This document shows, one piece after another, positions 1-12,810 of a DNA stretch of 64,000 bases. The notes beneath the pieces were generated by a model. That model was not told where the DNA came from. It saw only the letters and a program-made list of their open reading frames with translations, and did not search any database. A program made the translations under genes and the position numbers. Position 1 is the stretch's first letter. Each line of letters begins with the position of its first letter. The stretch comes from Ridgeia piscesae (Eukaryota > Annelida > Polychaeta > Sabellida > Siboglinidae), in contig JAODUO010000117.1 in assembly GCA_025642075.2 (NCBI GenBank), forward strand, positions 421,001-485,000, read 5' to 3'.

Positions 1-3000
1 GTGTTATTTTAAAACATGAATCTTTTACCATTGAAGGTGGACTTTTTTGGGACACTATCCGCCAGAGAAAATACAGAAAACGAATTGAGAGTGTACGTGC
101 TTTTATGAGAGAGATAGAGTGCGCGTGGATGTGCGCGCCCGCAAGTGTGTGCGCGAGTACAATAGAATAAAAACGGGTTAACGGGAGAAAACAGTTTAGC
201 TTTCGCCACAGACGTCTATTACAACGTTTCTTCGTGTCCTAAAAATGGTTCAGAACGTGTCCAGAAATGCCCACTGCATATATGACATGGACTTATAAAA
301 AGGTGCCGTAGAAAATTCGTCAAATGAGAGCACCACGTTTTCCCAGAAACCACTTTCCTTCCTGTCACCCCTTAATTTCTGTTAATGCCGGAGAGTTATT
401 GGTCGTGATAATATCATCGATAAAAATTACATCTGTGTCACTACGCCGAAGAACCGCAGTGTCCTCGGACTTACACTAGTTTGACAGCTGAAATACCGCA
501 TTGGCTGAACCATAACGTAACTTGTCGTAACATAACACAACACAAGACATCACCAGTCCTCACAGATGTTCAAACAACCTGCATATGCTGGCTAGATGGG
601 CTAATGGCACCTTAATACCGCTATAGCCCTTCTCGCTCGTGGGCACAGAGCACAGTTGATTTTCCCATCGGAGGCCATATTAACGTGTTGTCGATTATAA
701 AGAAACTGTACCAGTACCAAAGAAATGTTATGTTATGCTCATCGCATTTCATAAACATCACATACCTCTAGATCTTTTGGAATGCAAGCATGTGCGTTGC
801 CCGTCAATATTGACCAAATTTACCACGTATTTCTGCATCCGTAGGGTCGTATATAAAAAGGTTAAAAATCACTATGCTAATTAAACACTGCCTAACATGC
901 GTCGTAACACTGCAGATATATCGTAGCAATTAATCTACTGGTGTGTCTGCTTTATTGTACCCATTTCACATCAAAATGGTATTCAAAATTTTGAAGTAAC
1001 ACAATTCCTTTGATAACACTTTCACATGGGTAGGACCAGGAAATCGTAGTCGGTGAATGGGGTGCAACCATTACCACGGTGTCTGACACATTTCTCGCAT
1101 CTAGGAGCAGGAAATCAAAGAATAGCTAGTAAGGTCGTCGGACGGGCGACACCTGCAATTCGCTACTGGCATCACTTGGCTCTATATTATTTCTAAACAT
1201 ATTTTGGTGAAAGCTACTTATTTATTCCAATATGGGATTAAACAAACTCATCATGGGCAAGGGGACGTTATAAGACGATCGAGGGAGCACACGTGTCCCT
1301 GTCGTCGCGGGTGTACACTGCGTTGTCGATGTGATGCTCTGTCGGAGTGACCTAATTCCGCTGTGACACGTCGCAAATAGTCAGCGGGCCTTGTCGCCAG
1401 CCAACTATGACGGATATAGTCACACTCTCGATCTGTTTCTCGTCAGACACTTCTACAATATGGCTGCTTAGAAGTGTTCGTGATTATCCTTGAAACAACT
1501 GGCTGAGGGAAACAATGGACGCAAGGGTGGTCAGCGGCTACCCTGCCACCGACTTACTGAATTGGTCCGATGTGGCGTCTTCGTCGTCAACAATCTCCAT
1601 ACAAAACCGAAAAAGAAAGTCTCAATCGCCACACGGAAGATCGTAGACTATCTTGAAGTATTGCATGTATGTGGTGGAGAATCGTCTCATATGCTCGTTT
1701 GGCCCGAATATAGTGACAACTGCAATATATTAAATGATCTAGCAGCTTGTAAAGTAATAACACGTGTGCACATATGGGCGGCGCAGTCTTGTGAAGAGAG
1801 CTGAGCCGTATCTTCAACATGAAACAACATCGAAATGGGACGTGATGACATTTTTCGCGGCGACGTTCCCAATTTCTCGTTTGTCGGATATTGACATCGG
1901 AAGACAAGACGGGGGCGCTGCATTGAAGGAGGGTGGGGTGGGGTGGTGTAGTGGTAGTGTTTTGATACCTGTTCGTGGCGACGTTTACAACTAAAGAATG
2001 TTCATGGCGGAACGTCTAGATGTGGGGGGGGGAGGCACTTCACCTTCGAAGCGTATATGGGCTACCTTATTCTAATGAAAACATTGCGAGGCACAATTGC
2101 GACGATCTATCCCTCAAAACACCCTAGATATTTCTATGGTGTAGGCCTATGAACCCATATATATATCTGTCGGTAGCCTCGATTACCCAGGCACCGTGAG
2201 GTGGCAGCACTTTTCAGCCCCTCAACGCTGCCTGGGAAATTAATGGGCTGTAGTTGTAACCGCCAGGGCTACCTTACCCCAGATTAGGGTAGAGATGCTG
2301 ATTGGTTCTCAGGCCGAATTTGAAATAACAAATTAAATAAGTATATATTTTATAAGATAATGTATTATAAAAATATTCAGAATTAAACTTACATTTACAC
2401 AAAAATAATTGAAAATAAAATTGTGTAGTTGTTTATCAAATCTGTATTACGGCAGGATTAGCCAGTATCCGTGAGGTGGCAGCATTGGTTAGCCCACACG
2501 GAGAGCATTCAAACGCAGGTAAAATCACCAGACTGTCTTCTCGGCGTAGTTCCGCAACCGACCGTCAGTCGGTTAAGCGAGACTAATCCGTCCAAAGATG
2601 CATAACCATAGTCCAAGTAGTCGTGCTCGTTATTCTGTCCAGCGTACATCTTTGTTGCACTAGTCACAAGTAACTGCAGTCGTTGTTCTTTGAACTCGAT
2701 TGATCCGATGGTTCTCTCACCCCTCCCCGAAATATTGTATTACTACCAGACCTGGTGTTTTCTCGGACTTCGCGGTGCTAACTACAACGATTGGATAAGG
2801 ATTCACGGTGAACTATCATACTGCTTAATACGTACATACATCTCAACGGGTCGAATTTTAGCAAAACTCAATATAGGTTGCGTGAAGATCTAGACCTGTA
2901 TACTTTTGGTCACGGTGCATTTTGGGAGTCGTCACTTCGCTCGGGTCTACTATCTGTAGGTCTGTACAGGTTTCGTTCGACTGAACAACGCTTCGAAAGA

Positions 3001-3077
3001 AACAATAGGTATACCACTTGTTTCATTTTTTCAGTTTTATTACTTAACAAAATGATACATCGAATGACGAAAAAGAC

Positions 3078-3276
3078 ACCGTCAACAATCAACCAGTCAT
3101 TTAGATTAGATATGAAACATATCTGGTTAAAATAACTGACTGTTGAAGACGGCGGGTAAACCATGGAAGGAATCTGCAAGCCGGCGAACCTCCAACCCCT
3201 TTCGGGGAGGAGGAAGTCTGATTTCCCAGTGCTTCAACAGCGAAAGGAGTTTACTCTCCTCCCGACCATGGTTACC
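3078..3276. other. Strongly self-complementary block, copy A
   Basis: Two adjacent inverted structures are present. At 3078-3153 an imperfect hairpin is closed by CCGTCAACA/TGTTGAAGACGG, with the inner stem AGATATG-AAA-CATATCT. At 3155-3276 a 122-nt block is closed by GGTAAACCATGG/CCATGGTTACC and contains inner hairpins, including CCTCC-AA-CCCC-TTTC-GGGG-A-GGAGG. It could be a structured RNA or a fold-back DNA element. It does not match any snRNA, snoRNA, RNase P, 7SK or vault RNA signature that I recognise. Confidence 0.5.
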
Positions 3277-3616
3277 GAAAATAAATTACACCGATCTACA
3301 CCCTATAACACCCTAACATTTAACGTCCGACAATTGTGAATAAAGTCACTGTAACGTCAGTTCGGCAGCCGCTTCATTAACTTGAATTGAATCCGATGTC
3401 TCTTTCCTTGCGACCGACGTTCAATATGAAAGCCTCTTCGAGTTCCAATCCGATGGCCGTATCGCGCGCGTCGTATAGTTTGCAGGGCCTATAGTCCACA
3501 TCTCGATGTCATCGTGGCAGTTTACTACAACAACATTGAAGCGATTTAATAGTAAGGGTATCAATAACGAGCAGCTATAGACGGCGAGGAAGAAAACGAC
3601 AACAGAATTGAGAAAA

Positions 3617-3840
3617 CTTACCTGCCGCGGATTCACTTCGCCTTCTTATACATCTTACGCCCTTCTCGTTGTCTCGTTGTTGGGCGGAAACCGCAATCAC
3701 GTGACGACTAATTGTGAGAATCCGCAGTTGCGCAATGCGCAACTTCCTGACAAAGCAGTGATCTTTTGCGCCTGCGCCAATTCTTATATTTCCTGTGCGT
3801 GGACGTTCGCGGGTGCGTTCGCGTATTTCTGTGTGTATTC
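3617..3840 (-). promoter_or_regulatory. Promoter-like segment of the tandem unit
   Basis: Read on the minus strand, this GC-richer stretch holds a palindromic TGCGCAATGCGC block (3729-3740, NRF-1-like), an E-box GTCACGTGAT near 3700, and then a strong 5' splice site, CGCGGCAG|GTAAGTTT, with the cut near 3623. The identical arrangement is at about 8403-8626 in copy B. This resembles a promoter plus untranslated first exon transcribed leftwards. I found no coding exon that it could serve, so this is inference from motifs only. Confidence 0.35.
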
Positions 3841-3943
3841 GTGTTATTTTAAAACATTAATCTTTTACCATTGATGGTGGTCTTTTTTGGGACACTATCC
3901 GCGAGAGAAAATACAGAAAACAAATTGAGAGTGTACGTGCTTT

Positions 3944-3945
<2 letters not shown>

Positions 3946-4011
<66 letters not shown>

Positions 4012-4051
4012 AGGGGAGAGAGAGAGAGAGAGAGAAGAGAGGAGAGAGAGA
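3946..4051. repeat. (GA)n microsatellite in copy B
   Basis: An interrupted GA/CT dinucleotide tract of about 105 bp. The same place in copy A (106-120) has only a few GA units, and in copy C the tract is about 210 bp. Reading frames through it give Ser-Leu or Arg-Glu runs and are not genes. Confidence 0.95.
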
Positions 4052-5317
4052 AGTGCGCAGGGTGGATGTGCGCGCCCGCAACTGTGTGCATGTGTACCAT
4101 CGAATAAAAACGGGTTAACGGGAGAAAACAGTTTTGCTTTCGCCACAGGCGTCTATTACAACGTTTCTTCGTGTCCTAAAAATGGTTCAGAACGTGTCCA
4201 GAAATGCCCACTGCATATATGACATGCACTTTAAAAAGGTCCGGAGAAAATTCGTGAAATGAGAACACCACATTTTCCCAGAAACCACTTTCCTTCCTGT
4301 CACCCCTTAATTTCTGTTAAAGCCAGAGAGTTATTGGTCGTGATAATATCATCGATAAAAATTACATCTGTGTCACTACGCCGAAGAACCGCAGTGTCCT
4401 CGGATTTACACTAGTTTGACAGCTGAAATACCGCATTGGCTGAACAAAAACGTAACTTCTAGTGACATAACACAACACAAGACATCACCAGTCCTCACAG
4501 ACGTTCAAACAAGATGCATACTGCTGATGCGTTTGCGAACTCTTTCGTCGGGTAATGGGCTAATGGCACCTTAATATCGCTATAACCCTTCTCGCTCGTG
4601 GGCACAGAGCACAGTTGATTTTCCCATTGGAGGCCATATTAACGTTTTGTCGATTATAAAGAAACTGTACCAGTACCAAAGAAATGTTATGTTATGCTCA
4701 TCGCATTTCGTCAAAATCACATACCTCTAGATCTTTTGAAATGCAAGCATTTGCGTTGCCCGTCAATATTGACCAAATTTACCACGTATTTCTGCATCCG
4801 CAGGGTCGTATATAAAAAGGTTAAAAATCGCTGTGCCAATTAATCATTGCCTAACATGCGTATTACGTAGCAATTAATCTACTGGTGTGTCTGCTTTATT
4901 GTACCCATTTCACATCAAAATGGCTATTAAAATTTTAGTAACACAATTCTTTGGGTAACACTTTCACATGGGTCAGACCAGGAAGTCTAAATGTCTTCTG
5001 ACCCCTCGTCGTAGTCGGTCAATGGGGTGCAACCATATCACGGTGGCCGACACATTTCTCGCATCTAGGAGAAACTAGGAAATCAAAGAATAGCTAGTAA
5101 GGTCGTCGGACGGACGACACCTGCAATTCGCTACTGGCATCACTTGGTTCAATATTATTTCCAAACATATTTTGGTGACAGCAACTTATTTATTCCAATA
5201 TGGGATTAAACAAACTCATTATGGGCAAGGGAACGTTATAAGACGATCGAGGGAGCACACGTGTCCCTGTCGTCGCGTGGGTACACTGCGCTGTCGATGT
5301 GATGCTCTGTCGAGGTG

Positions 5318-6000
5318 AAGTAATAGGGCCTGCAATGGGTCACGATACATGGCGTGATTCCGCGCGACTGGAGCTTATTGGGGCTAAGCGAGACTAATTG
5401 GGGATGACACAAGAATAAATTCTAACGATGGATGACGTTGTAGCTTCCGATAAATAGGCAAAATCGTATAACCCTTCTCGTCTGCTGTTTTCCCCTTATA
5501 CTTAAATGTCCGATTTAATATTGAGTTTATCACACTATCATAGGCACATAGTATTTACGTAGTGCAATAATCGAAACGATGCTAAGCTTATGTTCTTTTA
5601 CATTTGCGTTTTACATTGCTTACGTCGTTTCGTAAGCATTAATCTACAAGTTGTCAATGCTTTAAATGTTACCCAAACAGTTGAATGGCAAAATGGCACT
5701 TCTTATTGTCAAGATCGCCAAACAAATACTTGCTCGCTATTGGGCAACACACATCCGACAATTCTCGATTAGAAACTTCAGGAAATCAAAGATGAGTAAG
5801 GGGTCACGGCAAACTGCTTCCACTGGGATCACTTGTAATAATTTCCAAACATATTTGGTGAAGCTACTTATTTATCCGATATGGGATTAAACAAACTCAT
5901 CATAAACTTTTAAAACGATCGAGGGAGCATAGTTCCTGTCGTCGCGTTGTACAACTGCGCTGTCAGATCTCGTGATTTCGCGTCGCGGACTTGCAGCCCT
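5318..6000. other. Extra segment found only in copy B
   Basis: Copies A and C run straight from the 'gtaa' before 5318 into 'ttccgctgtg', which is matched near 6000. Copy B has about 680 bp between. Its first two thirds are unique in the window. The last part (about 5786-5960) is a second, degraded copy of the unit's own 5085-5290 segment. The ends read AGGGCCTGCAA and TTGCAGCCCT, a possible short inverted repeat. It could be an insertion, an internal duplication, or an assembly artefact. Confidence 0.6.
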
Positions 6001-7857
6001 ATTCCGCTGTGACAGTCGCAAATAGTTAGCGGCCTTGTCGCCAGCCACTATGACGGAATATCACACTTCGATCTGTTTCTCGTAGACCTTGTACAACTGG
6101 CTGCTTAGAAGTGGGGCCAAGGGTGTTCATCGGCTTCCCTACCATCGACTTACTGAAATGGTCCGATGTGGCGTCTTGGTCGTCAACAATCTGCATCAAA
6201 AACTGAAAAAGAAAGTCTCAATCGCCACACTGAAGATCGTAGACCATCTTGAAGTATTGCATGTATGTGGTGGTGAACCGTCTCATATGCTCGTTAGGCC
6301 CAATTATGGTGACAACTGCCAAATATAAAATGATATAGAAGCTTGTAAAGTATCGTGTAGTTTATTTCTATAACTTGTTCGGTAATAAAATTAATAGTTT
6401 CAATGATATCTAATAGAGCGATCGTATCATCTTTGATGATTTGAATTTCCGTTGGGGTAAGCCGAACGCACTAACTATGCATATACCTGGTTCGTAACTG
6501 ATCTATTTAAAGGTTATTTTTGGTGAAATAGAGCTGTTGTAACAACATGTGTGCACATACGGGTGGCGCAGTTTTGTGAAGAGAGCTGAGCCTTATCTTC
6601 AAAATGAAACGACATCGAAACGGGAAGTGATGACATTTTTCGCGACGACCTTCCCAATTTCTCGGTGGTCGGATATTGACATCGGAAGACAAGACGGGGG
6701 CGCTGCATTGGAGGTGGGTGGGTTGGGCTGGTGGTAGTGTTTTGATACCTGTTCGCGGCCACGTTTACAACTGAAGAATGTTCATGGCGGAACGTCTAGA
6801 TGTGGCGGGGGCACTTCACCTTCGAAGCGTATATGGGCTACCTTATTCTAATGAAAACATCGCGAGGCACAAGTGCGACGATTTGTCCCTCAACACACCC
6901 TAGTTATGTGTATGGTGTAGGCCTATGAACCCAAATATATCTGTCCGTAGCCTCGATTACTCAGGCACCGTGAGGTGGCAGCACTTTACATTCCCTCAAC
7001 TCTGCCTGGTAAATTAATGGGCTGTAGTTGTAACCGCCAGGGCGGCCTTACCCCAGATTAGGGTAGAGATGCTGACTGGTTCTCAGGCCGAATTTGAAAT
7101 AACCAAGTAAATATATATTTTATTTTATAAGATAATATTGTATTATAAAAAAATATTAAAAATTTAACTTACATTAACACAAAAATAATTGAAAATAAAA
7201 TTGTGAAGTTGTTTATCAAATCGTAATTACGGCAGGTTTAGCCAGTATCCGTTAGGTGGCAGCATTGGTTAACCCACACGCATAGCATTCAAACGCAGGT
7301 AAAATCACCAGAATGTCTTCTCGGCATAGTTACGCAACCGACCGTCAGTTGGTTAAGCGAGACTGGTCCGTCCAAAGATGCATAACCATAGTCCAAGTAG
7401 TCGTGCTCGTTATTCTGTCCAGCGTACATCTTTGTTGCACTGGTCACAAGTAACTGCAGTCGTTGTTCTTTGAACTCGATTGATCCGATGGTTCTCTCAC
7501 CCCTCCCCGAAATATTGTATTACTACCAGACCTGGTGTTTTCTCGGACTTCGCGGTGCTAACTACAGCGATTGGATAAGGATTCACGGTGAACTATCATA
7601 CTGCTTAATACGTACATACATCTCAACGGGTCGAATTTTTGCAAAACTCAATATAGGTTGCGTGAAGATCTAGACCTGTATACTTTTGGTCACGGTGCAT
7701 TTTGGGAGTCGTCACTTCGCTCGGGTCTACTATCTGTAGGTCTGCAGAGGTTTCGTTCGACTGAACAACGCTTCGAAAGAAACAATAGGTATACCACTCG
7801 TTTCAGTTTTTCAGTTTTATTACTTAACAAAATGATACATCGAATGACGAAAAAGAC

Positions 7858-8056
7858 ACCGTCAACAATCAACCAGTCATTTAGATTAGATATGAAACAT
7901 ATCTGGTTAAAATAACTGACAGTTGAAGACGGCGGGTAAGCCATGGAAGGAATCTGCAAGCCGGCGAACCTCCAACCCCTTTCGGGGAGGAGGAAGTCTG
8001 ATTTCCCAGTGCTTCAACAGCGAAAGGAGTTTACTCTCCTCCCGACCATGGTTACC
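7858..8056. other. Strongly self-complementary block, copy B
   Basis: This is the copy B counterpart of the block at 3078-3276, with the same two stem systems. The closing stem changes from AAACCATGG to AAGCCATGG on one side. That keeps a G-U pair opposite the unchanged CCATGGTT. One substitution is too little to claim covariation. Confidence 0.5.
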
Positions 8057-8626
8057 GAAAATAAATTACACCGATCTACACCCTATAACACCCTAACATT
8101 TAACGTCCGACAATTGTGAATAAAGTCACTGTAACGTCAGTTCGGCAGCCGCTTCATTAACTTGAATTGAATCCGATGTCTCTTTCCTTGCGACCGACGT
8201 TCAATATGAAAGCCTCTTCGAGTTCCAATCCGATGGCCGTATCGCGCGCGTCGTATAGTTTGCAGGGCCTATAGTCCACATCTCGATGTCATCGTGGCCG
8301 TTTACTACAACAACATTGAAGCGATTTAATAGTAAGGGTATCAATAACGAGCAGCTATAGACGGCGAGGAAGAAAACGACAACAGAATTGAGAAAACTTA
8401 CCTGCCGCGGATTCACTTCGCCTTCTTATACATCTTACGCCCTTCTCGTTGTCTCGTTGTTGGGCGGAAACCGCAATCACGTGACGACTAATTGTGAGAA
8501 TCCGCAGTTGCGCAATGCGCAACTTCCTGACAAAGCAGTGATCTTTTGCGCCTGCGCCAATTCTTATATTTCCTGTGCGTGGACGTTCGCGGGTGCGTTC
8601 GCGTTCGCGTATTTCTGTGCGTATTC

Positions 8627-11003
<2,377 letters not shown>

Positions 11004-11022
11004 GGTCTATGGCAGGACCGAC

Positions 11023-12058
11023 AGTGGCGGTGTAGCGCTTACATTTTCCCGGACGTTAAAATCGTTCCGGTTGACGTTTCTGCGCATGCGCGATATATGT
11101 AAAATCATCAATGTGCAGCGAAAAGACAAAGCATTTATGGTATAAATATTACGGGTTGTTCGTTATGATGTATATAACCTCTCAGCAAAGTTATTTGTCG
11201 CAAATTAACACGAGGCAAACAAGTTTTGAGGCATATTTTGATAGGAAGCGTAAATCACGTGACAGTAGTGCGCCATAATCCGTGACAGTGATTTATTAAA
11301 AACGTAATATTTTATAGCGTTGAACGACATTTTAAGAAACTCTTCACAGTAATCATTATAGGTAAGTTATCGAACAGCTCGTGGTATTTATACCGAAAAT
11401 GCTTTGTTGTTTCGCTGGATATTGGTGATTTTACATTTATTGCGCATGCGCAGAAACGTCAACCGGAACGTTTTTAACGTCCGATAAAATGTAAGCGCGA
11501 CAGCGGTCCAGAACGTCGAGCGGTCCAGAACGTCGAAGGTTAGCGGTTCATGTCAAAAGGTTAGCGGTTCATGGCGAAAGTTAGCGCGACGGTATGCACC
11601 GTCGAGCAGTTCAGAACGTCGTTCCACGTATGCACATGCGCGCCGAACTGGCGTAACCTCAGGTGACCTCAGGTGGCCGATCAACTTTGACCCCGTGCCA
11701 CAATGTCGAGACTGAGTTCATGACCCCCGCGGCGACAGTGTTACATAATAAATCATTTCTGCGCGCTGCAGCGCCGATCTACCTTTCGACCCCCTTCGTT
11801 GCCCACTCCAGCGCGCACGTGTTCTTGTCATTTCTCTGCACAACGACCACGATGCCGAGACGTGATTAACATAAATGATTAACATAAATTATAGTATGCT
11901 TAGTTCACTCATAGGTTAATTCAGCAGTCACCATGTTTCAGCTGCTCATAGTAGACGTTAACCTTTGTCATTTGTCATCTTTGTAATAAGTCCATAAACT
12001 AACCTTTGCCATGAACCGCTAACCTTTGACATGTAGAACGACGTTCTGGACCGCCACT
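11023..12058. mobile_element. DNA element with terminal inverted repeats (outer)
   Basis: The left end AGTGGCGG (11023-11030) continues after a nested insertion as TCCAGAACGTCG (11507 on). The reverse complement of this string forms the right end at about 12038-12058. Subterminal motifs such as GGTTAGCGGTTCATG recur near both ends in inverted orientation (11540-11580; 12005-12030). There is no transposase frame, so this looks non-autonomous. The 68-codon frame at 11663 has no family resemblance. I could not fix the target-site duplication. Confidence 0.65.
11031..11502. mobile_element. Nested MITE with about 110-bp inverted repeats
   Basis: The left end TGTAGCGCTTACATTTT and right end AAAATGTAAGCGCGACA are inverted. 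The inverted similarity continues about 110 bp inward on each side. The 472-bp element is flanked by GCGG on both sides (11027-11030 and 11503-11506), a 4-bp target duplication, and it interrupts the terminal repeat of the outer element. Each arm carries one TGCGCATGCGC site (11091 and 11451). No coding capacity. Confidence 0.85.
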
Positions 12059-12810
12059 AATAGCAGTGGAGCGACTCCACGTCATAGGCCAACTCTACTT
12101 GACGAACTCACCGTCGACCTCCCGTAAGTCAACGACTGAGTCGTCCTTGCTCGCTCAGGTAGTAGGGTCTAGAATCGCAGTTCCGTGAGCATTCTCTGGC
12201 CTGGAAGGTTTGCCGATTGATTTGACTTCTATGGACCTTTTATAACAGATTTAGCCCCAATGACCCTCTCAAAAATCCTGGCATTTTCAGCCAGAGGGTC
12301 AATTCCAAGGTGTTCGCTGACATCATCTTGAAAAATGTAGTTTTGAACCAGAGAACGTAGAATCATGTATGAAGACACTTTTTTCGGGTAAGTCTAGGAT
12401 TCCGATTCCGACATCAGTTTGATGTGATGACATCATTTCGACCCATAAATTAAAGATGGCTGCCATCTGGTAAAGCGAAAACGGGAGCACCTAGGATTTA
12501 AAATCAACACATTATTTCAGCTAAATCGATGCGCTGGTGCAATTTATGATGGTGACAGATCGAATTAAGGACAAGGTCACGTGTCAAGAACAAGGTCATT
12601 TAAAGGTCATCGAGGTCATATATAATGGTTACGGAATCGAGGTCCTGGACCCAACTAGTATAAAGGAACGAGAACCCCGCTGCCGGATATAATGAATAAT
12701 GATTCAAGGAGTGAGTTCCTAATAGGATGAAGGCTATATATTGGCTGGATTTTGTTATGGGGGTACAAACGTCTTGTGTAGTACAATGAAGGTCTGATTT
12801 GTTTTAACGA
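12059..12810. other. Intergenic, nothing recognised
   Basis: Unique sequence with no convincing coding frame. A possible regulatory role cannot be judged from the sequence. Confidence 0.6.

Larger units (their letters stand above)
1..3840. repeat. Tandem large repeat unit, copy A
   Basis: The first bases of the window recur at 3841 and again at 8627, and the sequence between stays collinear. This shows a head-to-tail array that probably continues to the left of the window. Copy A is 3840 bp. Copies A and B are nearly identical over roughly 2040-3840 versus 6800-8626. Short ORFs here, such as 2690-2893, 3421-3636 on the minus strand and 1490-1804, either lose frame between copies or are no better conserved than the flanking DNA, so I do not call them genes. 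The phase of the unit is arbitrary. Confidence 0.9.
3841..8626. repeat. Tandem large repeat unit, copy B
   Basis: This is the second head-to-tail copy, 4786 bp. It is longer than copy A for three reasons: a larger (GA)n tract near 3946-4051, about 680 extra bp between roughly 5318 and 6000, and about 180 extra bp around 6340-6530 that copy C shares in part. The rest is collinear with copy A. The stretch 5780-6115 shows many isolated single-base deletions against both other copies, which looks like poor consensus quality rather than biology. Confidence 0.9.

Noticed and set aside
1490..1804. Repeated frame MKQLAEGNNGRKGG... also seen near 6089 and 10368
   Set aside because: The frame breaks differently in each copy and the overlapping minus frames do the same. 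The similarity is that of the whole repeat, not of a protein.
3200..3245. Iron-responsive-element-like CAGTGC loop and hammerhead-like CTGAT...GAAA core
   Set aside because: The stems required on either side of the loop do not pair, and the hammerhead core lacks CTGATGA.
3421..3636. Minus-strand 71-codon frame with a hydrophobic N-terminus, present in copies A and B
   Set aside because: It begins within a strong donor-like site and has only one difference between copies, like the surrounding non-coding DNA. There is no family resemblance.
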